In this document: positions 7,622-17,128 of the stretch, one piece after another | How the letters are laid out: every line of letters begins with the position of its first letter | Position numbering within the stretch: position 1 is the first letter of the stretch | DNA from: Alphaproteobacteria bacterium | Lineage (GTDB): Bacteria > Pseudomonadota > Alphaproteobacteria > Reyranellales > Reyranellaceae | Reading direction: 5' to 3' | Length of the DNA stretch: 64,000 nucleotides | NCBI GenBank assembly: GCA_017308235.1 | Contig: JAFKFL010000010.1 | Coordinates: 124,001 to 188,000, forward strand | The notes under the pieces: generated by a model | Told to the model about the DNA's origin: nothing | Seen by the model: only the letters and a program-made list of their open reading frames with translations | The model's database searches: none | Program-made: the position numbers and the translations under genes

Positions 7622-9172
7622 TCAACCTTGAGCAGTCCATCCGGCGCAAAAACTTTCTCTTGTGATCAGTGTGCGCGTCCGCACGGCGGCTAACAATCCA
7701 ATCGCCACGAGCAAGATGAGCAACGTCCAATCATGCCATCTGCTGTAGAGCGTGGGCGGTCGCGCTGGCGGCAATTCATGATCAATGATTCCTTCGCGCT
7801 CCAGGTCGAGCGACTGAAGCACGCGACCATACGCATCGATCACGGCCGACACACCGGTATTGGCCGCGCGCAACATCGGCAGACCTTCCTCGATCGTCCG
7901 CAGGCGAGCACTGGCGAGATGTTGGTAAGGACCGCTCGAAACACCGAACCACCCATCGTTCGTGATGTTCACGATCCAACTCGGCCGTGTTTGCGGGCCG
8001 ACGATCTCACCGGGAAAGATCGCCTCGTAGCAAATCACCGGCGCAAAGGCTGGCAGGCCCGGCAACGCGAGCGTGACGTGTCCATCTCCCATATCGAACG
8101 AGCCGCGACCGACGAAGGTCGAGATCGATCCCAACTCCTTATGGAAGGGAATGTACTCCCCGAATGGCACGAGATGGACCTTGTCATAGTGGGCCCTCAC
8201 GTCACCACGATCGTCGACGACCAGCAGGGAATTCCAAGGGCCGTCTTCTTCGGGGCGCTCGGCCACCCGCTCCGCGCCAGCCAACAGATAACCACCGGCA
8301 GGAACGGCGGTCGCGAGAATTGGCAAGACCGGCGATCCCGGCTGGACTGCGAAAGGCACCGCCGTCTCAGGCCAGATCACGGCGGCAAGATGCTCGAAGC
8401 CTGGGCGGCGACTCAAATCGATCAGGCGGCGCAAATGCTTTTGCCTGCTGTCGGCCTGCCATTTCTCCGATTGGGCAATATTCGGCTGAACGATGCGCAC
8501 GATTGGGCGGGCAGCTGCCGCCGCGGGAACACTGTCCACCGGCGCCATGATCGAGAGTCCCGCCGCGAAGGCGCCACCGATCACGACCAAGGCTGCAATC
8601 GACGCGCGCCAGCCGGCCGCAGGAGCGGCCAAGATCAGAAACGTGAGGGTGCCGAGGCCATAAACACCGAACAACGCGGCACCCTGCAGGAGCGGCGTTG
8701 CAAGGGTCCAGACATGGCCCAACGGATTCCAGGGATCGCCGGTGAAGAGGTGGCCGCGCAGCCATTCGGCAATCGTCCAGGCGATAGCTAGGAGCAGCAG
8801 CCGGCGATATCGGCCACCAAGATAGGGCCAACGCAAGGCGACCCATTTTGCGGCGGCCATCGCGGAGGCGGGGAAGAAGCCCAGCACAACCGCCAATCCC
8901 AGTACGGCCGGCGGCCCCAGCGCCGCGAAATCCGCCGGCGGCACGAAGAAGGGTTCGACAACCCAGTAGCAGCCGGCGGCGAAATGGCCGAGTCCCCAGG
9001 CCCAGCCGCGCCACAGCGCGGTCCTCGTTGTCGCTGCGCCATCCCAGAGCCAGACGAAGACGACAATGCCCACCACAGCGAACGGCAGCCAATTGAGCGG
9101 CGGCATGGCAAGCGCCGCCAGCGCGCCCGCGACCAGCCCCGCAATCAGGGCGCGTTTTCCTTCAAGTCTCAT
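7622..9172 (-). CDS. lnt: Apolipoprotein N-acyltransferase
   Basis: Transfers an acyl chain from phospholipid to the N-terminal cysteine of lipoproteins, in the inner membrane. The 516-residue protein has several N-terminal membrane helices (residues 8-210) followed by the periplasmic nitrilase-like domain with all three catalytic residues in place: Glu269 (VIWPET), Lys331 (YDKVHLVPFGEY) and Cys381 (VICYEAIFP). The C terminus has one more membrane helix. It follows corC by 17 bases, the usual corC-lnt pair. Confidence 0.96.
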   Translation of the reverse strand: MRLEGKRALIAGLVAGALAALAMPPLNWLPFAVVGIVVFVWLWDGAATTRTALWRGWAWGLGHFAAGCYWVVEPFFVPPADFAALGPPAVLGLAVVLGFFPASAMAAAKWVALRWPYLGGRYRRLLLLAIAWTIAEWLRGHLFTGDPWNPLGHVWTLATPLLQGAALFGVYGLGTLTFLILAAPAAGWRASIAALVVIGGAFAAGLSIMAPVDSVPAAAAARPIVRIVQPNIAQSEKWQADSRQKHLRRLIDLSRRPGFEHLAAVIWPETAVPFAVQPGSPVLPILATAVPAGGYLLAGAERVAERPEEDGPWNSLLVVDDRGDVRAHYDKVHLVPFGEYIPFHKELGSISTFVGRGSFDMGDGHVTLALPGLPAFAPVICYEAIFPGEIVGPQTRPSWIVNITNDGWFGVSSGPYQHLASARLRTIEEGLPMLRAANTGVSAVIDAYGRVLQSLDLEREGIIDHELPPARPPTLYSRWHDWTLLILLVAIGLLAAVRTRTLITRESFCAGWTAQG

Positions 9173-9189
9173 TCGAGCAGATTGTCGGA

Positions 9190-10137
9190 TCAGGCTGCGG
9201 CTTGCGGCGCGGCGGGCGGCCGCACACGCAGACGCCGGATGCGACGCGGGTCGACATCGAGAACCTCGAATTCGACACCAGAAGGATGGCGCACCACTTC
9301 CCCGCGTTCGGGAATGCGTCCCAACAGGGAAAAGATCAGGCCGCCCACGGTATCGATCTCGCGCCGTTCGTCCTCGGACAATACGTCGCCGATCTCCTTT
9401 TCGAGCAATTCGACGGGCGTGCGACCGTTGACGTCGATCGTGCCGTCCATCCGACGTGCCAGCGTCGGTGCCTGGGCCACGTCGTGCTCATCCTCGATCT
9501 CGCCCACGATCTCTTCGACCAGGTCCTCGATGGTGAGGAGGCCGTCGGTGCCGCCGAACTCATCGACCACCAGCGCCATGTGGGTACGCGAGCGGCGCAT
9601 ATCGAGCAGCATGTCGAGCACGGGCAGAGTCGGCGCGACGAACACCACGCGCCGCAGGATATCGCGCAGATTGAACTTCTTCGATCTGCCCCAGTAGGCC
9701 AGCACGTCCTTGATGTGGACCATGCCGATCACGTCGTCGAGCGAATCGCGATAGATGGGATAACGGGAATGGGCTTCGGCCTGAATCAGCCGCACCACCT
9801 CGTCGAGTGGCGTGTCGGCCGAGATACCGACGATATCGACACGCGGCACCATGACGTCGGCCACTGTCTTGTCGCGCAGCTTAAGGATGTTAGCTAAGAG
9901 CTCGCGCTGGTCATCGCTGATCGGCGTGTCGCTTTCGGGAGTGCCCTCGATCAGCTCCTCGATGGCCTCGCGAACCGCCTCGTTTCGTTCGCGCCGACGC
10001 AGGCGACGCCAGAGCGTGCGGAACCAACTACTGTGCGCCGCGGAGTCAGCGGCCGACGACGACGCATTGGGTGACTCGCCGGGCGACGCCGGGCTGGTTA
10101 GCCCCGGCTGCGAACCGTGCGCTGTGGAGTCCGGCAT
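9190..10137 (-). CDS. CorC/HlyC-type CBS-domain protein
   Basis: A 315-residue soluble protein: a variable, Ser/Ala-rich N terminus (1-60), a CBS pair (about 92-150 and 157-213, with VMVPRVDIV and VVDEFGGTDGLLTIEDLVEEIVGEI) and a C-terminal CorC_HlyC domain (225-305). It lacks the membrane DUF21 domain, so it is the short CorC type associated with magnesium/cobalt efflux. It sits directly upstream of lnt in the ybeY-corC-lnt order. Confidence 0.92.
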   Translation of the reverse strand: MPDSTAHGSQPGLTSPASPGESPNASSSAADSAAHSSWFRTLWRRLRRRERNEAVREAIEELIEGTPESDTPISDDQRELLANILKLRDKTVADVMVPRVDIVGISADTPLDEVVRLIQAEAHSRYPIYRDSLDDVIGMVHIKDVLAYWGRSKKFNLRDILRRVVFVAPTLPVLDMLLDMRRSRTHMALVVDEFGGTDGLLTIEDLVEEIVGEIEDEHDVAQAPTLARRMDGTIDVNGRTPVELLEKEIGDVLSEDERREIDTVGGLIFSLLGRIPERGEVVRHPSGVEFEVLDVDPRRIRRLRVRPPAAPQAAA

Positions 10138-10188
10138 GATGAACTAAGATAGGGCAAAGGCCTTGCGTTGCAATCAGGGAAGTTCCGC

Positions 10189-11019
10189 ATGCGTTCCTGT
10201 CCTCTCCCCTCCGGCGCTTCGATGCCGGTTTTCGGCATCGGCACCTGGCGGATGGGCGAAAACAACCGCCGGCGAGCCCAAGAGCTGGATGCCGTGCGCC
10301 ATGCCCTCGATCTTGGCTATCCCTTGATCGATACCGCCGAGATGTATGGCGAAGGTGTGGCAGAAGAGATCGTGGGCGAAGCGCTGGCCGGGCGCTCGCA
10401 GCGCCCGTTCATCGTGAGCAAGGTTTATCCACATAATGCCACCCGACGCGGCACGGTTGCGGCCTGCGAGCGCAGCCTGAAGCGCATGGGTATCGAGCGC
10501 ATCGATCTTTACTTGCTGCACTGGCGCGGCGGCGCGCGGCTTTCCGAAACCTTCGAGGCGTTCCACCATCTGCGCGAAGCCGGCAAGATCGCCGACTTCG
10601 GCGTCAGCAACTTCGATCTCGGTGACATGGAAGAGGCGTCGCGCCTCGACAAGGGCCTGACCGCGTCCAACCAGGTTCTCTACTGCCTCTCACGTCGCGG
10701 ACCGGAGTTCGACCTTTTGCCCTGGATGCGCCGGCGCTCGATACCGCTGATGGCCTACTCACCGCTCGACCAGGGCCGATTGCTGGGAACGGCTGCGCTA
10801 AAGAAGGTCGCGGCCGAGCTTCGCTGCACGCCAGCGCAACTCGCGATCGCCTGGTTGTTGGCCCAGCCGGGCGTCGTCACCATCCCCAAATCCGCGAGTC
10901 GCGAGCGTGTGAAAGAAAATCTCGGCGCACTTGATGTGACGCTCACGCCGGAAATACTGGCCGAACTCGACCGCGCCTTCCCACCGCCCAAGAGCAAGCA
11001 GTCGCTGGCGATGCTTTAG
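10189..11019 (+). CDS. Aldo/keto reductase
   Basis: NAD(P)H-dependent carbonyl reductase of the AKR superfamily, cytoplasmic, substrate unknown. With the ATG at 10189 (AGGGA eight bases upstream; the frame opens earlier with a TTG at 10168) it has 276 residues. The catalytic tetrad is complete: Asp48 and Tyr53 (IDTAEMYG), Lys78 (VSKVYP) and His111 (YLLHWRG). The C-terminal IPKSASRERVKEN is the cofactor-binding strand. It is the only plus-strand gene inside the miaB-phoH-ybeY-corC-lnt cluster and separates ybeY from corC. Confidence 0.92.
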   Translation: MRSCPLPSGASMPVFGIGTWRMGENNRRRAQELDAVRHALDLGYPLIDTAEMYGEGVAEEIVGEALAGRSQRPFIVSKVYPHNATRRGTVAACERSLKRMGIERIDLYLLHWRGGARLSETFEAFHHLREAGKIADFGVSNFDLGDMEEASRLDKGLTASNQVLYCLSRRGPEFDLLPWMRRRSIPLMAYSPLDQGRLLGTAALKKVAAELRCTPAQLAIAWLLAQPGVVTIPKSASRERVKENLGALDVTLTPEILAELDRAFPPPKSKQSLAML

Positions 11020-11028
11020 CCGCTGCCA

Positions 11029-11502
11029 TCAAGCGTACGGATCAGCGATCCCGAGTTTTGCCAGGATGCGACGCTCGAGCGCTTCCATGCGCACCGCGTC
11101 GGCCTCACTCGTCTCGTGGTCGTAGCCGAGAAGATGCAATGTGCCATGGACCACGAGATGCGTGAGATGGTCTGCCGCCGTCTTCTCCTGCTCGCGCGCC
11201 TCGTGCCACACGGTCTGGCGTGCCAGCACGATGTCGCCGAGAAAGCCTTTCTCGCCCGAAGGATAAGACAGGACGTTGGTCGGCTTGTCTTTTCGACGGT
11301 CGCGTGCGTTCAGCTCCCGCACCCGCGCATCGTCGGCAAGGGCAACCGTGAGCGAGCAGCGCCTCGTCCGTCGAGCGCCGGCGATGGCCGCGCGGGCCGC
11401 ACGCCTGACGATGCGCTCGACGCCGGGCAGCGAGCGGCGCCAGCCCCGATCGAGCACGACAATCGCGCAGCTAATCCTTGCGCTGCTTGTCGCGCGCGTC
11501 AT
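11029..11502 (-). CDS. ybeY: Endoribonuclease YbeY (rRNA maturation)
   Basis: Zinc metalloendoribonuclease for 16S rRNA 3' maturation and ribosome quality control. The 157-residue protein ends with the diagnostic motif [11 protein letters not shown], giving the zinc ligands His119, His123 and His129; NVLSYP earlier is also conserved. Its start overlaps the end of phoH by 32 bases, consistent with coupled translation. Confidence 0.95.
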   Translation of the reverse strand: MTRATSSARISCAIVVLDRGWRRSLPGVERIVRRAARAAIAGARRTRRCSLTVALADDARVRELNARDRRKDKPTNVLSYPSGEKGFLGDIVLARQTVWHEAREQEKTAADHLTHLVVHGTLHLLGYDHETSEADAVRMEALERRILAKLGIADPYA

Positions 11503-12445
11503 AGGCCTCGACGATCCGGGTCACCAGATCGTGGCGGACGACGTCCTTAGAGGTCAGCCGGACGAAACGCACACCTTCGACGTTCTTGAGCGTCTCGACG
11601 GCGTCGGCGAGGCCGGACTTCTGTCCGCCCGGCAAGTCGGTCTGGCTGGGATCGCCAGTGATCACCATGCGCGATCCCTCGCCGAGCCTGGTGACGAACA
11701 TGCGCATCTGCATGGGAGTCGTATTCTGCGCTTCGTCGAGGATCACGTAGCAGTGCGCCAGGGTGCGGCCGCGCATGAAGGCCAGAGGCGCAATCTCGAT
11801 CTCGCCTGACTCCATCCGATTGGCGATCTGCTCGGCCGGCAGCATGTCGTGCAGTGCGTCATAGAGCGGCCGCAAGTAGGGGTCGATCTTTTCCTTCATG
11901 TCGCCGGGCAGGAAGCCCAGGCGTTCGCCTGCCTCGACCGCAGGCCGCGACAGTACGATGCGTTCGACCTTGCCAGCCAACAACAGCGACACGCCCATGG
12001 CGACGGCGAGGTAGGTCTTGCCGCTGCCAGCGGGGCCGAGCGCAAACACCATGTCACGCTCGCGCAGCGCCGCCAGATAGCCGCGCTGGCCGGGCGAACG
12101 CGCCTGCACAGTGCGGCGGCGCGTGCGGATGCCTTCCTCGGTGCCGCCATCATCGGTACGGGCGAAGCGCACGGCGGCGTCGATGTCCGCAGGCTCGATC
12201 GACAAGCCGCGCTTCAGTCGCTCGTAGAGGCCCGTGATCGCTCGATGCGCCACGCCGGCATCGTCGGCGCTGCCGGAGATGGCGAGCTGATTGCCGCGCG
12301 CGCTGATCTGCACGTTGGCCAGCTGCTCGATGCGCACCAAGTTGCGGTCATGGTCGCCGTAGAGCACCGCCAACAGGGCATTGTCGTCGAACGTCATGCG
12401 GCGCAGATCGCCCGACCGGCCGGCGCTGGCAGCTTGATCGCTCAC
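11471..12445 (-). CDS. phoH: PhoH-like ATPase (YbeZ type)
   Basis: Cytoplasmic ATPase that works with YbeY on rRNA. I use the GTG at 12445, which overlaps the miaB stop as GTGA; the frame stays open to 12571 but inside miaB. The 324-residue product has an N-terminal KH-like part (20-80), Walker A GPAGSGKT at 137-144, a conserved [15 protein letters not shown] segment, and Walker B VILDEAQN (DEAQ at 237-240). The order miaB-phoH-ybeY is conserved across proteobacteria. Confidence 0.95.
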   Translation of the reverse strand: MSDQAASAGRSGDLRRMTFDDNALLAVLYGDHDRNLVRIEQLANVQISARGNQLAISGSADDAGVAHRAITGLYERLKRGLSIEPADIDAAVRFARTDDGGTEEGIRTRRRTVQARSPGQRGYLAALRERDMVFALGPAGSGKTYLAVAMGVSLLLAGKVERIVLSRPAVEAGERLGFLPGDMKEKIDPYLRPLYDALHDMLPAEQIANRMESGEIEIAPLAFMRGRTLAHCYVILDEAQNTTPMQMRMFVTRLGEGSRMVITGDPSQTDLPGGQKSGLADAVETLKNVEGVRFVRLTSKDVVRHDLVTRIVEAYDARDKQRKD

Positions 12446-13851
12446 GCAGCAACCTCGAGCGGAGAGACCAGCCTGCCGGAAAGACTTACGGCATAGGCTC
12501 CGGTCAACTCGACCTCGGCGATGCGGCCAAGGAGCGACGTCGGCCCCTCGACATGGACAGACTGCAGCCAAGGGCTCTTGCCCAGCATCTGTCCCGGCTT
12601 CCGTCCCGGCTCGGCGAAAAGGACGGGCACGGTAGCGCCGACCTTCATGCTGTTGAACGCACGCTGCTGGTCTGCCAGCAACGCCTGCAGCGCGGCCAGC
12701 CGTGCCGTCTTGAGAGCTTCGGGGATCTGATCGGCCAGCGTCGCTCCCGGCGTACCCGGACGGCGGCTGTATTTGAAGGAAAATGCCGAGGCAAACCCGA
12801 CCTCGTCGACCAGCCGCATGGTGTCATCGAAATCGCCGTCGCTCTCACCGGGAAAGCCAACGATGAAATCGGAGGAAAGCGCAAGGTCCGGTCGCATCGC
12901 GCGCAACCGGTCGACAAGGCGTCGAAAGAGATCGCGGCCATGACCGCGATTCATTGCCTCCAGGATGCGATCCGATCCCGACTGCACCGGCAGGTGGAGA
13001 TACGGCATCAGCTGCGGGATCTCGCCATGGGCGGCGATCAGGTCGTCGCTCATGTCGCGCGGATGGGAGGTGGTGTAGCGAAGGCGAGCCAGGCCCTCGA
13101 TCTCGGCCAGCGCGCGCAGAAGCCGAGCCAGCGACCAGGTCGAGCCGTCGGTGGCTTCGCCATGGTAGGCGTTGACGTTTTGGCCGAGCAACGTGAGCTC
13201 GATCGCGCCTGCCGCGACCAGGGCGCGGGCTTCGCGCAGAATCGCCTCGACCGGCCGCGAATATTCGGCGCCGCGCGTATAGGGGACCACACAGAAGGTA
13301 CAGAACTTGTCGCAGCCTTCCTGGATCGACAGGAAAGCTGAGCCCGCACGCACACCCGCAGGCGCCGGCAGATGGTCGAACTTGCTCTCGGCTGGGAACT
13401 CGGTGTCGAGCACACCCGCGCCCGGCAAGCGCTTTCCGGCGCGTCTGACGGCCGCTCGGCGCTCGGCCTCGGCCAGGAGTTGCGGCAGGTGGTGATAGGC
13501 CTGCGGGCCGACCACGATATCAACGGCCGGCTGGCGCCGCGCGATCTCCTCGCCTTCGGCCTGGGCCACGCAGCCCGCCACGGCGATGGTGAGGTCGCTT
13601 CCCTCGCGGCGACGCTCGAGCTTGACGTCACGCAGGCGACCAAGCTCGGAATAGACCTTCTCCGATGCCTTCTCACGGATGTGGCAGGTGTTGAGCACCA
13701 CCAGATCGGCCTGCTCGGGACTTTCCGACAGGGCATAGCCGAGCGGCCGCAAGACGTCGGCCATGCGGTCCGAATCGTAGACGTTCATCTGGCACCCGTA
13801 GGTGCGAATGAACACGCGCTTGCGCTTCCCGGCTGTCGGGAGGGAGGTCAT
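12442..13851 (-). CDS. miaB: tRNA-2-methylthio-N6-dimethylallyladenosine synthase
   Basis: Radical-SAM methylthiotransferase that modifies A37 of tRNAs reading UNN codons. With the ATG at 13851 the protein has 469 residues: UPF0004 domain with cysteines 20, 56 and 94 (TYGCQMN, LNTCHIR, AGCVAQ) for the auxiliary 4Fe-4S cluster, radical-SAM CxxxCxxC at 180-187 (GCDKFCTFC), and a C-terminal TRAM domain. An alternative ATG at 13887 would add 12 residues; neither has a strong Shine-Dalgarno. It uses SAM, the product of metK at the end of the same cluster. Confidence 0.95.
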   Translation of the reverse strand: MTSLPTAGKRKRVFIRTYGCQMNVYDSDRMADVLRPLGYALSESPEQADLVVLNTCHIREKASEKVYSELGRLRDVKLERRREGSDLTIAVAGCVAQAEGEEIARRQPAVDIVVGPQAYHHLPQLLAEAERRAAVRRAGKRLPGAGVLDTEFPAESKFDHLPAPAGVRAGSAFLSIQEGCDKFCTFCVVPYTRGAEYSRPVEAILREARALVAAGAIELTLLGQNVNAYHGEATDGSTWSLARLLRALAEIEGLARLRYTTSHPRDMSDDLIAAHGEIPQLMPYLHLPVQSGSDRILEAMNRGHGRDLFRRLVDRLRAMRPDLALSSDFIVGFPGESDGDFDDTMRLVDEVGFASAFSFKYSRRPGTPGATLADQIPEALKTARLAALQALLADQQRAFNSMKVGATVPVLFAEPGRKPGQMLGKSPWLQSVHVEGPTSLLGRIAEVELTGAYAVSLSGRLVSPLEVAA

Positions 13852-13891
13852 CGGCCTTTCGTTGCTGGGACGGCCGCGTTCTATCATCGTC

Positions 13892-14662
13892 TCAGGGCCG
13901 GCGCCAGACCGGCGGCCGCTTGGCCAGGAACGCCTCCACCCCCTCGGCGAAGTCCGGCGTCTCGGCCAGCCCAACCACCGTTTCGAGCTCCAGCGCCTGG
14001 CCCTCCGCGAAAGTCATGCCGCCGCCCAGCGTGACGGTGTGCCGGATGGCCGCCAGCGCGGCGGGCGACTTGGCGGCCAGCTCCTCGCCATAGGCCTGCG
14101 CCCGCCGACGCAGGGCCGTGGGCTCGACCAGCTCATCGACCAGACCCCATTCGAGCGCCTGTGCGGCGGGCACCAGGCCGCCGTCGTAGAGATAGCGAAT
14201 GGCACGCGGGCGGCCGATCAGCCGGGCCAGCGCCTGGGTGGTGGCGATTGGCGGAATAAAGCCGATGCGCACTTCCGGCTGGCCAAGCTGGGCGTCGGTC
14301 GCGGCAAATCGCTGGTCGCAATGGAGGGTCATCTCGAGCCCGCCCCCGACCGCCGTGCCGTTGATCGCGGCCAGCAGCGGCTTGGGCGACTCCCGAAGGA
14401 GACGGACGATGTCGTGGCAGCGTTCGGCCCAGCGACGCATCCCCTCGCCGGTCATACCCCGGAACACGTTGAGATCGGCGCCAGCGCTGAAGTAGCGCTC
14501 GACCGAGCTGGCGAGGACGAGCACGCGCACCGCTGGGTCAGCCAATGCGGCGGCGATGCCATCGTGCGTCGCGTCCACCATCTCGCGGGTGAAGGCGTTG
14601 ACCGGTGGCCGATTGAACTCAAGCCAGCCGACATGGCGTTCGAGGGTGAAGCGGATCGTCAT
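13892..14662 (-). CDS. Enoyl-CoA hydratase/isomerase family protein
   Basis: A 256-residue crotonase-fold protein. The oxyanion-hole segments (FSAGADL at 58-64, GTAVGGG at 102-108) and both hydratase glutamates (Glu110 in GGGLEM, Glu130 in GQPEVRIG) are present, so a true hydratase activity on a CoA thioester is likely; the substrate is unknown. Its start overlaps the plsC-like stop by four bases (ATGA), so it is translated together with the acyltransferases upstream on the minus strand. Confidence 0.9.
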   Translation of the reverse strand: MTIRFTLERHVGWLEFNRPPVNAFTREMVDATHDGIAAALADPAVRVLVLASSVERYFSAGADLNVFRGMTGEGMRRWAERCHDIVRLLRESPKPLLAAINGTAVGGGLEMTLHCDQRFAATDAQLGQPEVRIGFIPPIATTQALARLIGRPRAIRYLYDGGLVPAAQALEWGLVDELVEPTALRRRAQAYGEELAAKSPAALAAIRHTVTLGGGMTFAEGQALELETVVGLAETPDFAEGVEAFLAKRPPVWRRP

Positions 14663-15471
14663 GCCGCCTCGGGCGGCAGCAGCTCGTAGCGGCCAGTGTT
14701 GGCGGCCTGCACGCCGGACGACACCTGACGAAAGCAGAATTCAGCGAGCTTCTTGCGATCGCCGAACTGGTCGATGTCGACCGGCGGAAAGAAGGTCACC
14801 ACCGTCTCGGCCTCGCCGAGGCACACCATCTGCCAAAGATGGGGCACGAAATCGAAGTCGCCGAACCAGGCGAACAGCGGCCGCCAGTAGCGGCCGAGGG
14901 GAATGCCATCGAGGCGCGTGTAGGAAATCGCCACCGGCTGCACGACGATAGGCTTGCCGTCGCGCCTGAGCTGCGCCACGCCGAACAGGGCCGTGCGGAA
15001 CGGCAACACGCGCGTGCCGTCGCTGCTGGTGCCTTCGGGGAACAGCATGAGATTGTCGCCGGTATCGAGGCGCTTCACCATCTCGTCGCGGCTGGCGCTG
15101 GTCTTGCTGGAAGTCCGTTCGACGAAGATGGTGCGTTGGGCCTTGGCCAGCGTCTTGTAGAATGGCCAGGTCGCGACCTCGGCCTTGGCGACGAAGCTGC
15201 CCGGCACCAGGCTGCCCAGCACCTCGACATCGAGATAGGAGACGTGGTTGCAGACGAACAAGGTCGGCGTCACGTCCGAGCGCTTGCCATGCACGCGCAC
15301 GCGGATGCCGAGGATGAAGCAGACCATGCGATGATAGAGTACGGGCAGTCGGCTCACGACCGTGCGCAGGCCGAGCGACAGCGCCAGCAAATGAATCGGC
15401 AGCAACAGCAAGGTGAGCAACAAATAGCTCGCCAACCTGAAGGCGCCGCGCAAAGGAGAACCGATCCACAT
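14659..15471 (-). CDS. 1-acyl-glycerol-phosphate-type acyltransferase (OlsA-like)
   Basis: A 270-residue PlsC-family acyltransferase with an N-terminal membrane segment (about 12-38), the catalytic HX4D motif (His76-Asp81 in NHVSYLD) and FPEG at 144-147. It acts at the inner membrane, adding an acyl chain to a lyso-lipid. Because the gene immediately upstream encodes an OlsB-like N-acyltransferase, it is plausibly OlsA, the O-acyltransferase that completes ornithine lipid, but a role in phosphatidic acid synthesis cannot be excluded. Confidence 0.88.
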   Translation of the reverse strand: MWIGSPLRGAFRLASYLLLTLLLLPIHLLALSLGLRTVVSRLPVLYHRMVCFILGIRVRVHGKRSDVTPTLFVCNHVSYLDVEVLGSLVPGSFVAKAEVATWPFYKTLAKAQRTIFVERTSSKTSASRDEMVKRLDTGDNLMLFPEGTSSDGTRVLPFRTALFGVAQLRRDGKPIVVQPVAISYTRLDGIPLGRYWRPLFAWFGDFDFVPHLWQMVCLGEAETVVTFFPPVDIDQFGDRKKLAEFCFRQVSSGVQAANTGRYELLPPEAA

Positions 15472-15495
15472 CGACTGCGTCGAAGGCGTCTATAT

Positions 15496-16332
15496 CTACT
15501 CGCGCGTCCCGCGTTCGTAGTGGCGGATATACTTCTCCGTCACCAACTCGGTCTTGACCATGATGAACACGTCAGTCGTGTTGAATTCGTGATCGATAAC
15601 GGCCCCGTCCCCGACAAACCCACCGAGCCTCAGGTACCCCTTGATGAGGGGTGAGACGCGCGCCAACGCCTTACGCGGCTCATAGCTGCCGGGCGCGAGC
15701 ACATCCATTTTGACGTAGCGATGCTCGAGCGCCCGAACACGAATCTCTGGCGGCGCAAGATGGTGGTGATAGAGATAGCTCAGGGCATCCGGGGCCGGCT
15801 CGGTGCCGGGAAGGCTCGCGCAGCCGAACATCACCTTGATGTTGTAGTGGAAGGCGTAAAGCGCGATGCCGCGCCACAGCATCTGCATGGTCGCCGTGTT
15901 GCGCGCATCCTTGGCGATGCAGGAACGACCAGTTTCCAGAACCTCGCCGGGATAATTGATCATCGGGCCGACATCATATTCCGCCGCCGAATAGAAGCGC
16001 CCGAGCTTCTCAGCGGCAGACCGGCGGATCAGCCGATAGGTGCCGACAATTCCTTCCGGCCCGTCGCCTCGGCGGCGATCGAGCACCACGAGGTGGTCGC
16101 AGACCTCGTCATAGGGGTCTATGTCACGCTTCAGCCGCGCCACATCCGCCGTCGGATTGGCTTTCATCTCTTCGAAGAAGACGCGGAAGCGCAATGCCTG
16201 GGCAGCATCGATTTCGGCTGCCGTTTGAGCGAGCCGAACCTCGAAGTCGCCAGCGACAACCCTGACGATCTCCGAGTTGGATATCGGAGGGCCAAGCAGT
16301 TCAGCCTCGCTGTCAGCGCGGTCAATGCGCAT
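15496..16332 (-). CDS. olsB: GNAT-type N-acyltransferase, OlsB-like
   Basis: A 278-residue protein of the hemolysin/OlsB acyltransferase family: VRLAQTAAEIDAAQALRFRVF near the N terminus, an acidic DPYDEVCDHLVV segment, and the conserved LETGRSCI block that binds the acyl carrier. OlsB makes lyso-ornithine lipid from ornithine and 3-hydroxyacyl-ACP. The next gene downstream, 24 bases away, is a PlsC/OlsA-type acyltransferase, which supports an olsBA pair for ornithine lipid, a phosphorus-free membrane lipid. Some family members have other amine substrates. Confidence 0.8.
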   Translation of the reverse strand: MRIDRADSEAELLGPPISNSEIVRVVAGDFEVRLAQTAAEIDAAQALRFRVFFEEMKANPTADVARLKRDIDPYDEVCDHLVVLDRRRGDGPEGIVGTYRLIRRSAAEKLGRFYSAAEYDVGPMINYPGEVLETGRSCIAKDARNTATMQMLWRGIALYAFHYNIKVMFGCASLPGTEPAPDALSYLYHHHLAPPEIRVRALEHRYVKMDVLAPGSYEPRKALARVSPLIKGYLRLGGFVGDGAVIDHEFNTTDVFIMVKTELVTEKYIRHYERGTRE

Positions 16333-16398
16333 GCGTCATCCGCAAGGGGGCCGCCCCGATCATGTTCCCATTATCGAGGTGGCAAAGGTTGCGTCCAC

Positions 16399-16836
16399 TC
16401 ATTTTTGAGGGTCGGATTTGCTGTTCAGGGGAACACCGAACAGCTCCAGACGATGGCCAACAAGACGATATCCGGCCTTTTCCGCGATTCTCCGCTGCAG
16501 TTCCTCGATCTCGTCGTTGTGGAATTCTACAACCCTGCCGCTCTGGATATCTATGAGATGGTCGTGGTGCTCGCTTGGTGTTTCCTCGTAGCGCGCACGC
16601 CCATCGCCGAAATCATGTTTGGCGAGAATGCCCGCTTCCTCGAACAGGCGCACCGTCCGATATACGGTCGCAATGGAGATATTGGGATCAACCGCCGTCG
16701 CCCGCTTATGCAAGGCTTCGACATCCGGATGGTCGGACGACTCCGAGAGCACGCGCGCAATGATGCGGCGCTGGTCGGTCATCTTGAGACCGCGTTCGGC
16801 ACACAAGGCCTCGAGTTTCGACTTCTGCTCAGGCAT
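16399..16836 (-). CDS. fur: Fur family metalloregulator (alpha-type Fur/Mur)
   Basis: A 145-residue Fur protein: winged helix (about 1-80, with TVYRTVRLFEEAGI) and a metal-binding dimerisation half with HHDH at 90-93 and RVVEF. It has only one cysteine (Cys12) and so lacks the CxxC structural zinc site of enterobacterial Fur, as is usual for alphaproteobacterial Fur/Mur, some of which sense manganese rather than iron. I start at the ATG at 16836, which begins the family domain; the longer open frame is not supported. It diverges from the TusA-like gene 46 bases away. Confidence 0.92.
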   Translation of the reverse strand: MPEQKSKLEALCAERGLKMTDQRRIIARVLSESSDHPDVEALHKRATAVDPNISIATVYRTVRLFEEAGILAKHDFGDGRARYEETPSEHHDHLIDIQSGRVVEFHNDEIEELQRRIAEKAGYRLVGHRLELFGVPLNSKSDPQK

Positions 16837-16882
16837 CGCAGAATAGCCTACACCGGCAGGCTGGCGCGGTATAGTTGGGGAC

Positions 16883-17128
16883 ATGTCCAATTCTCTTTCC
16901 CCCGGCGTGGACCAGACCATCGATATCACCGGCGAAGTCTGCCCAATGACTTTCGTACGCACCAAACTACGACTGGAGCGCATGCAGCCCGGCGAAGTGC
17001 TCAGCGTGCGCTTACGCGGCGAAGAGCCTTTGCGCAACGTGCCACGTGCCGCGCGGGATGAAGGCCACATCATTTTGGGGATCGTAGCCGAGGGGAATGA
17101 CCATATCGTGACTATCCGACGCGGCTGA
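16883..17128 (+). CDS. TusA/SirA-like sulfurtransferase
   Basis: An 81-residue protein with the TusA fold signature ITGEVCPMTFVRTKLRL: Cys20-Pro21 is the persulfide-carrying site. TusA-type proteins relay sulfur to tRNA thiolation, molybdopterin or other acceptors in the cytoplasm. The end of the gene abuts the rimI stop (one base apart, convergent). It is divergent from fur. Confidence 0.88.
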   Translation: MSNSLSPGVDQTIDITGEVCPMTFVRTKLRLERMQPGEVLSVRLRGEEPLRNVPRAARDEGHIILGIVAEGNDHIVTIRRG

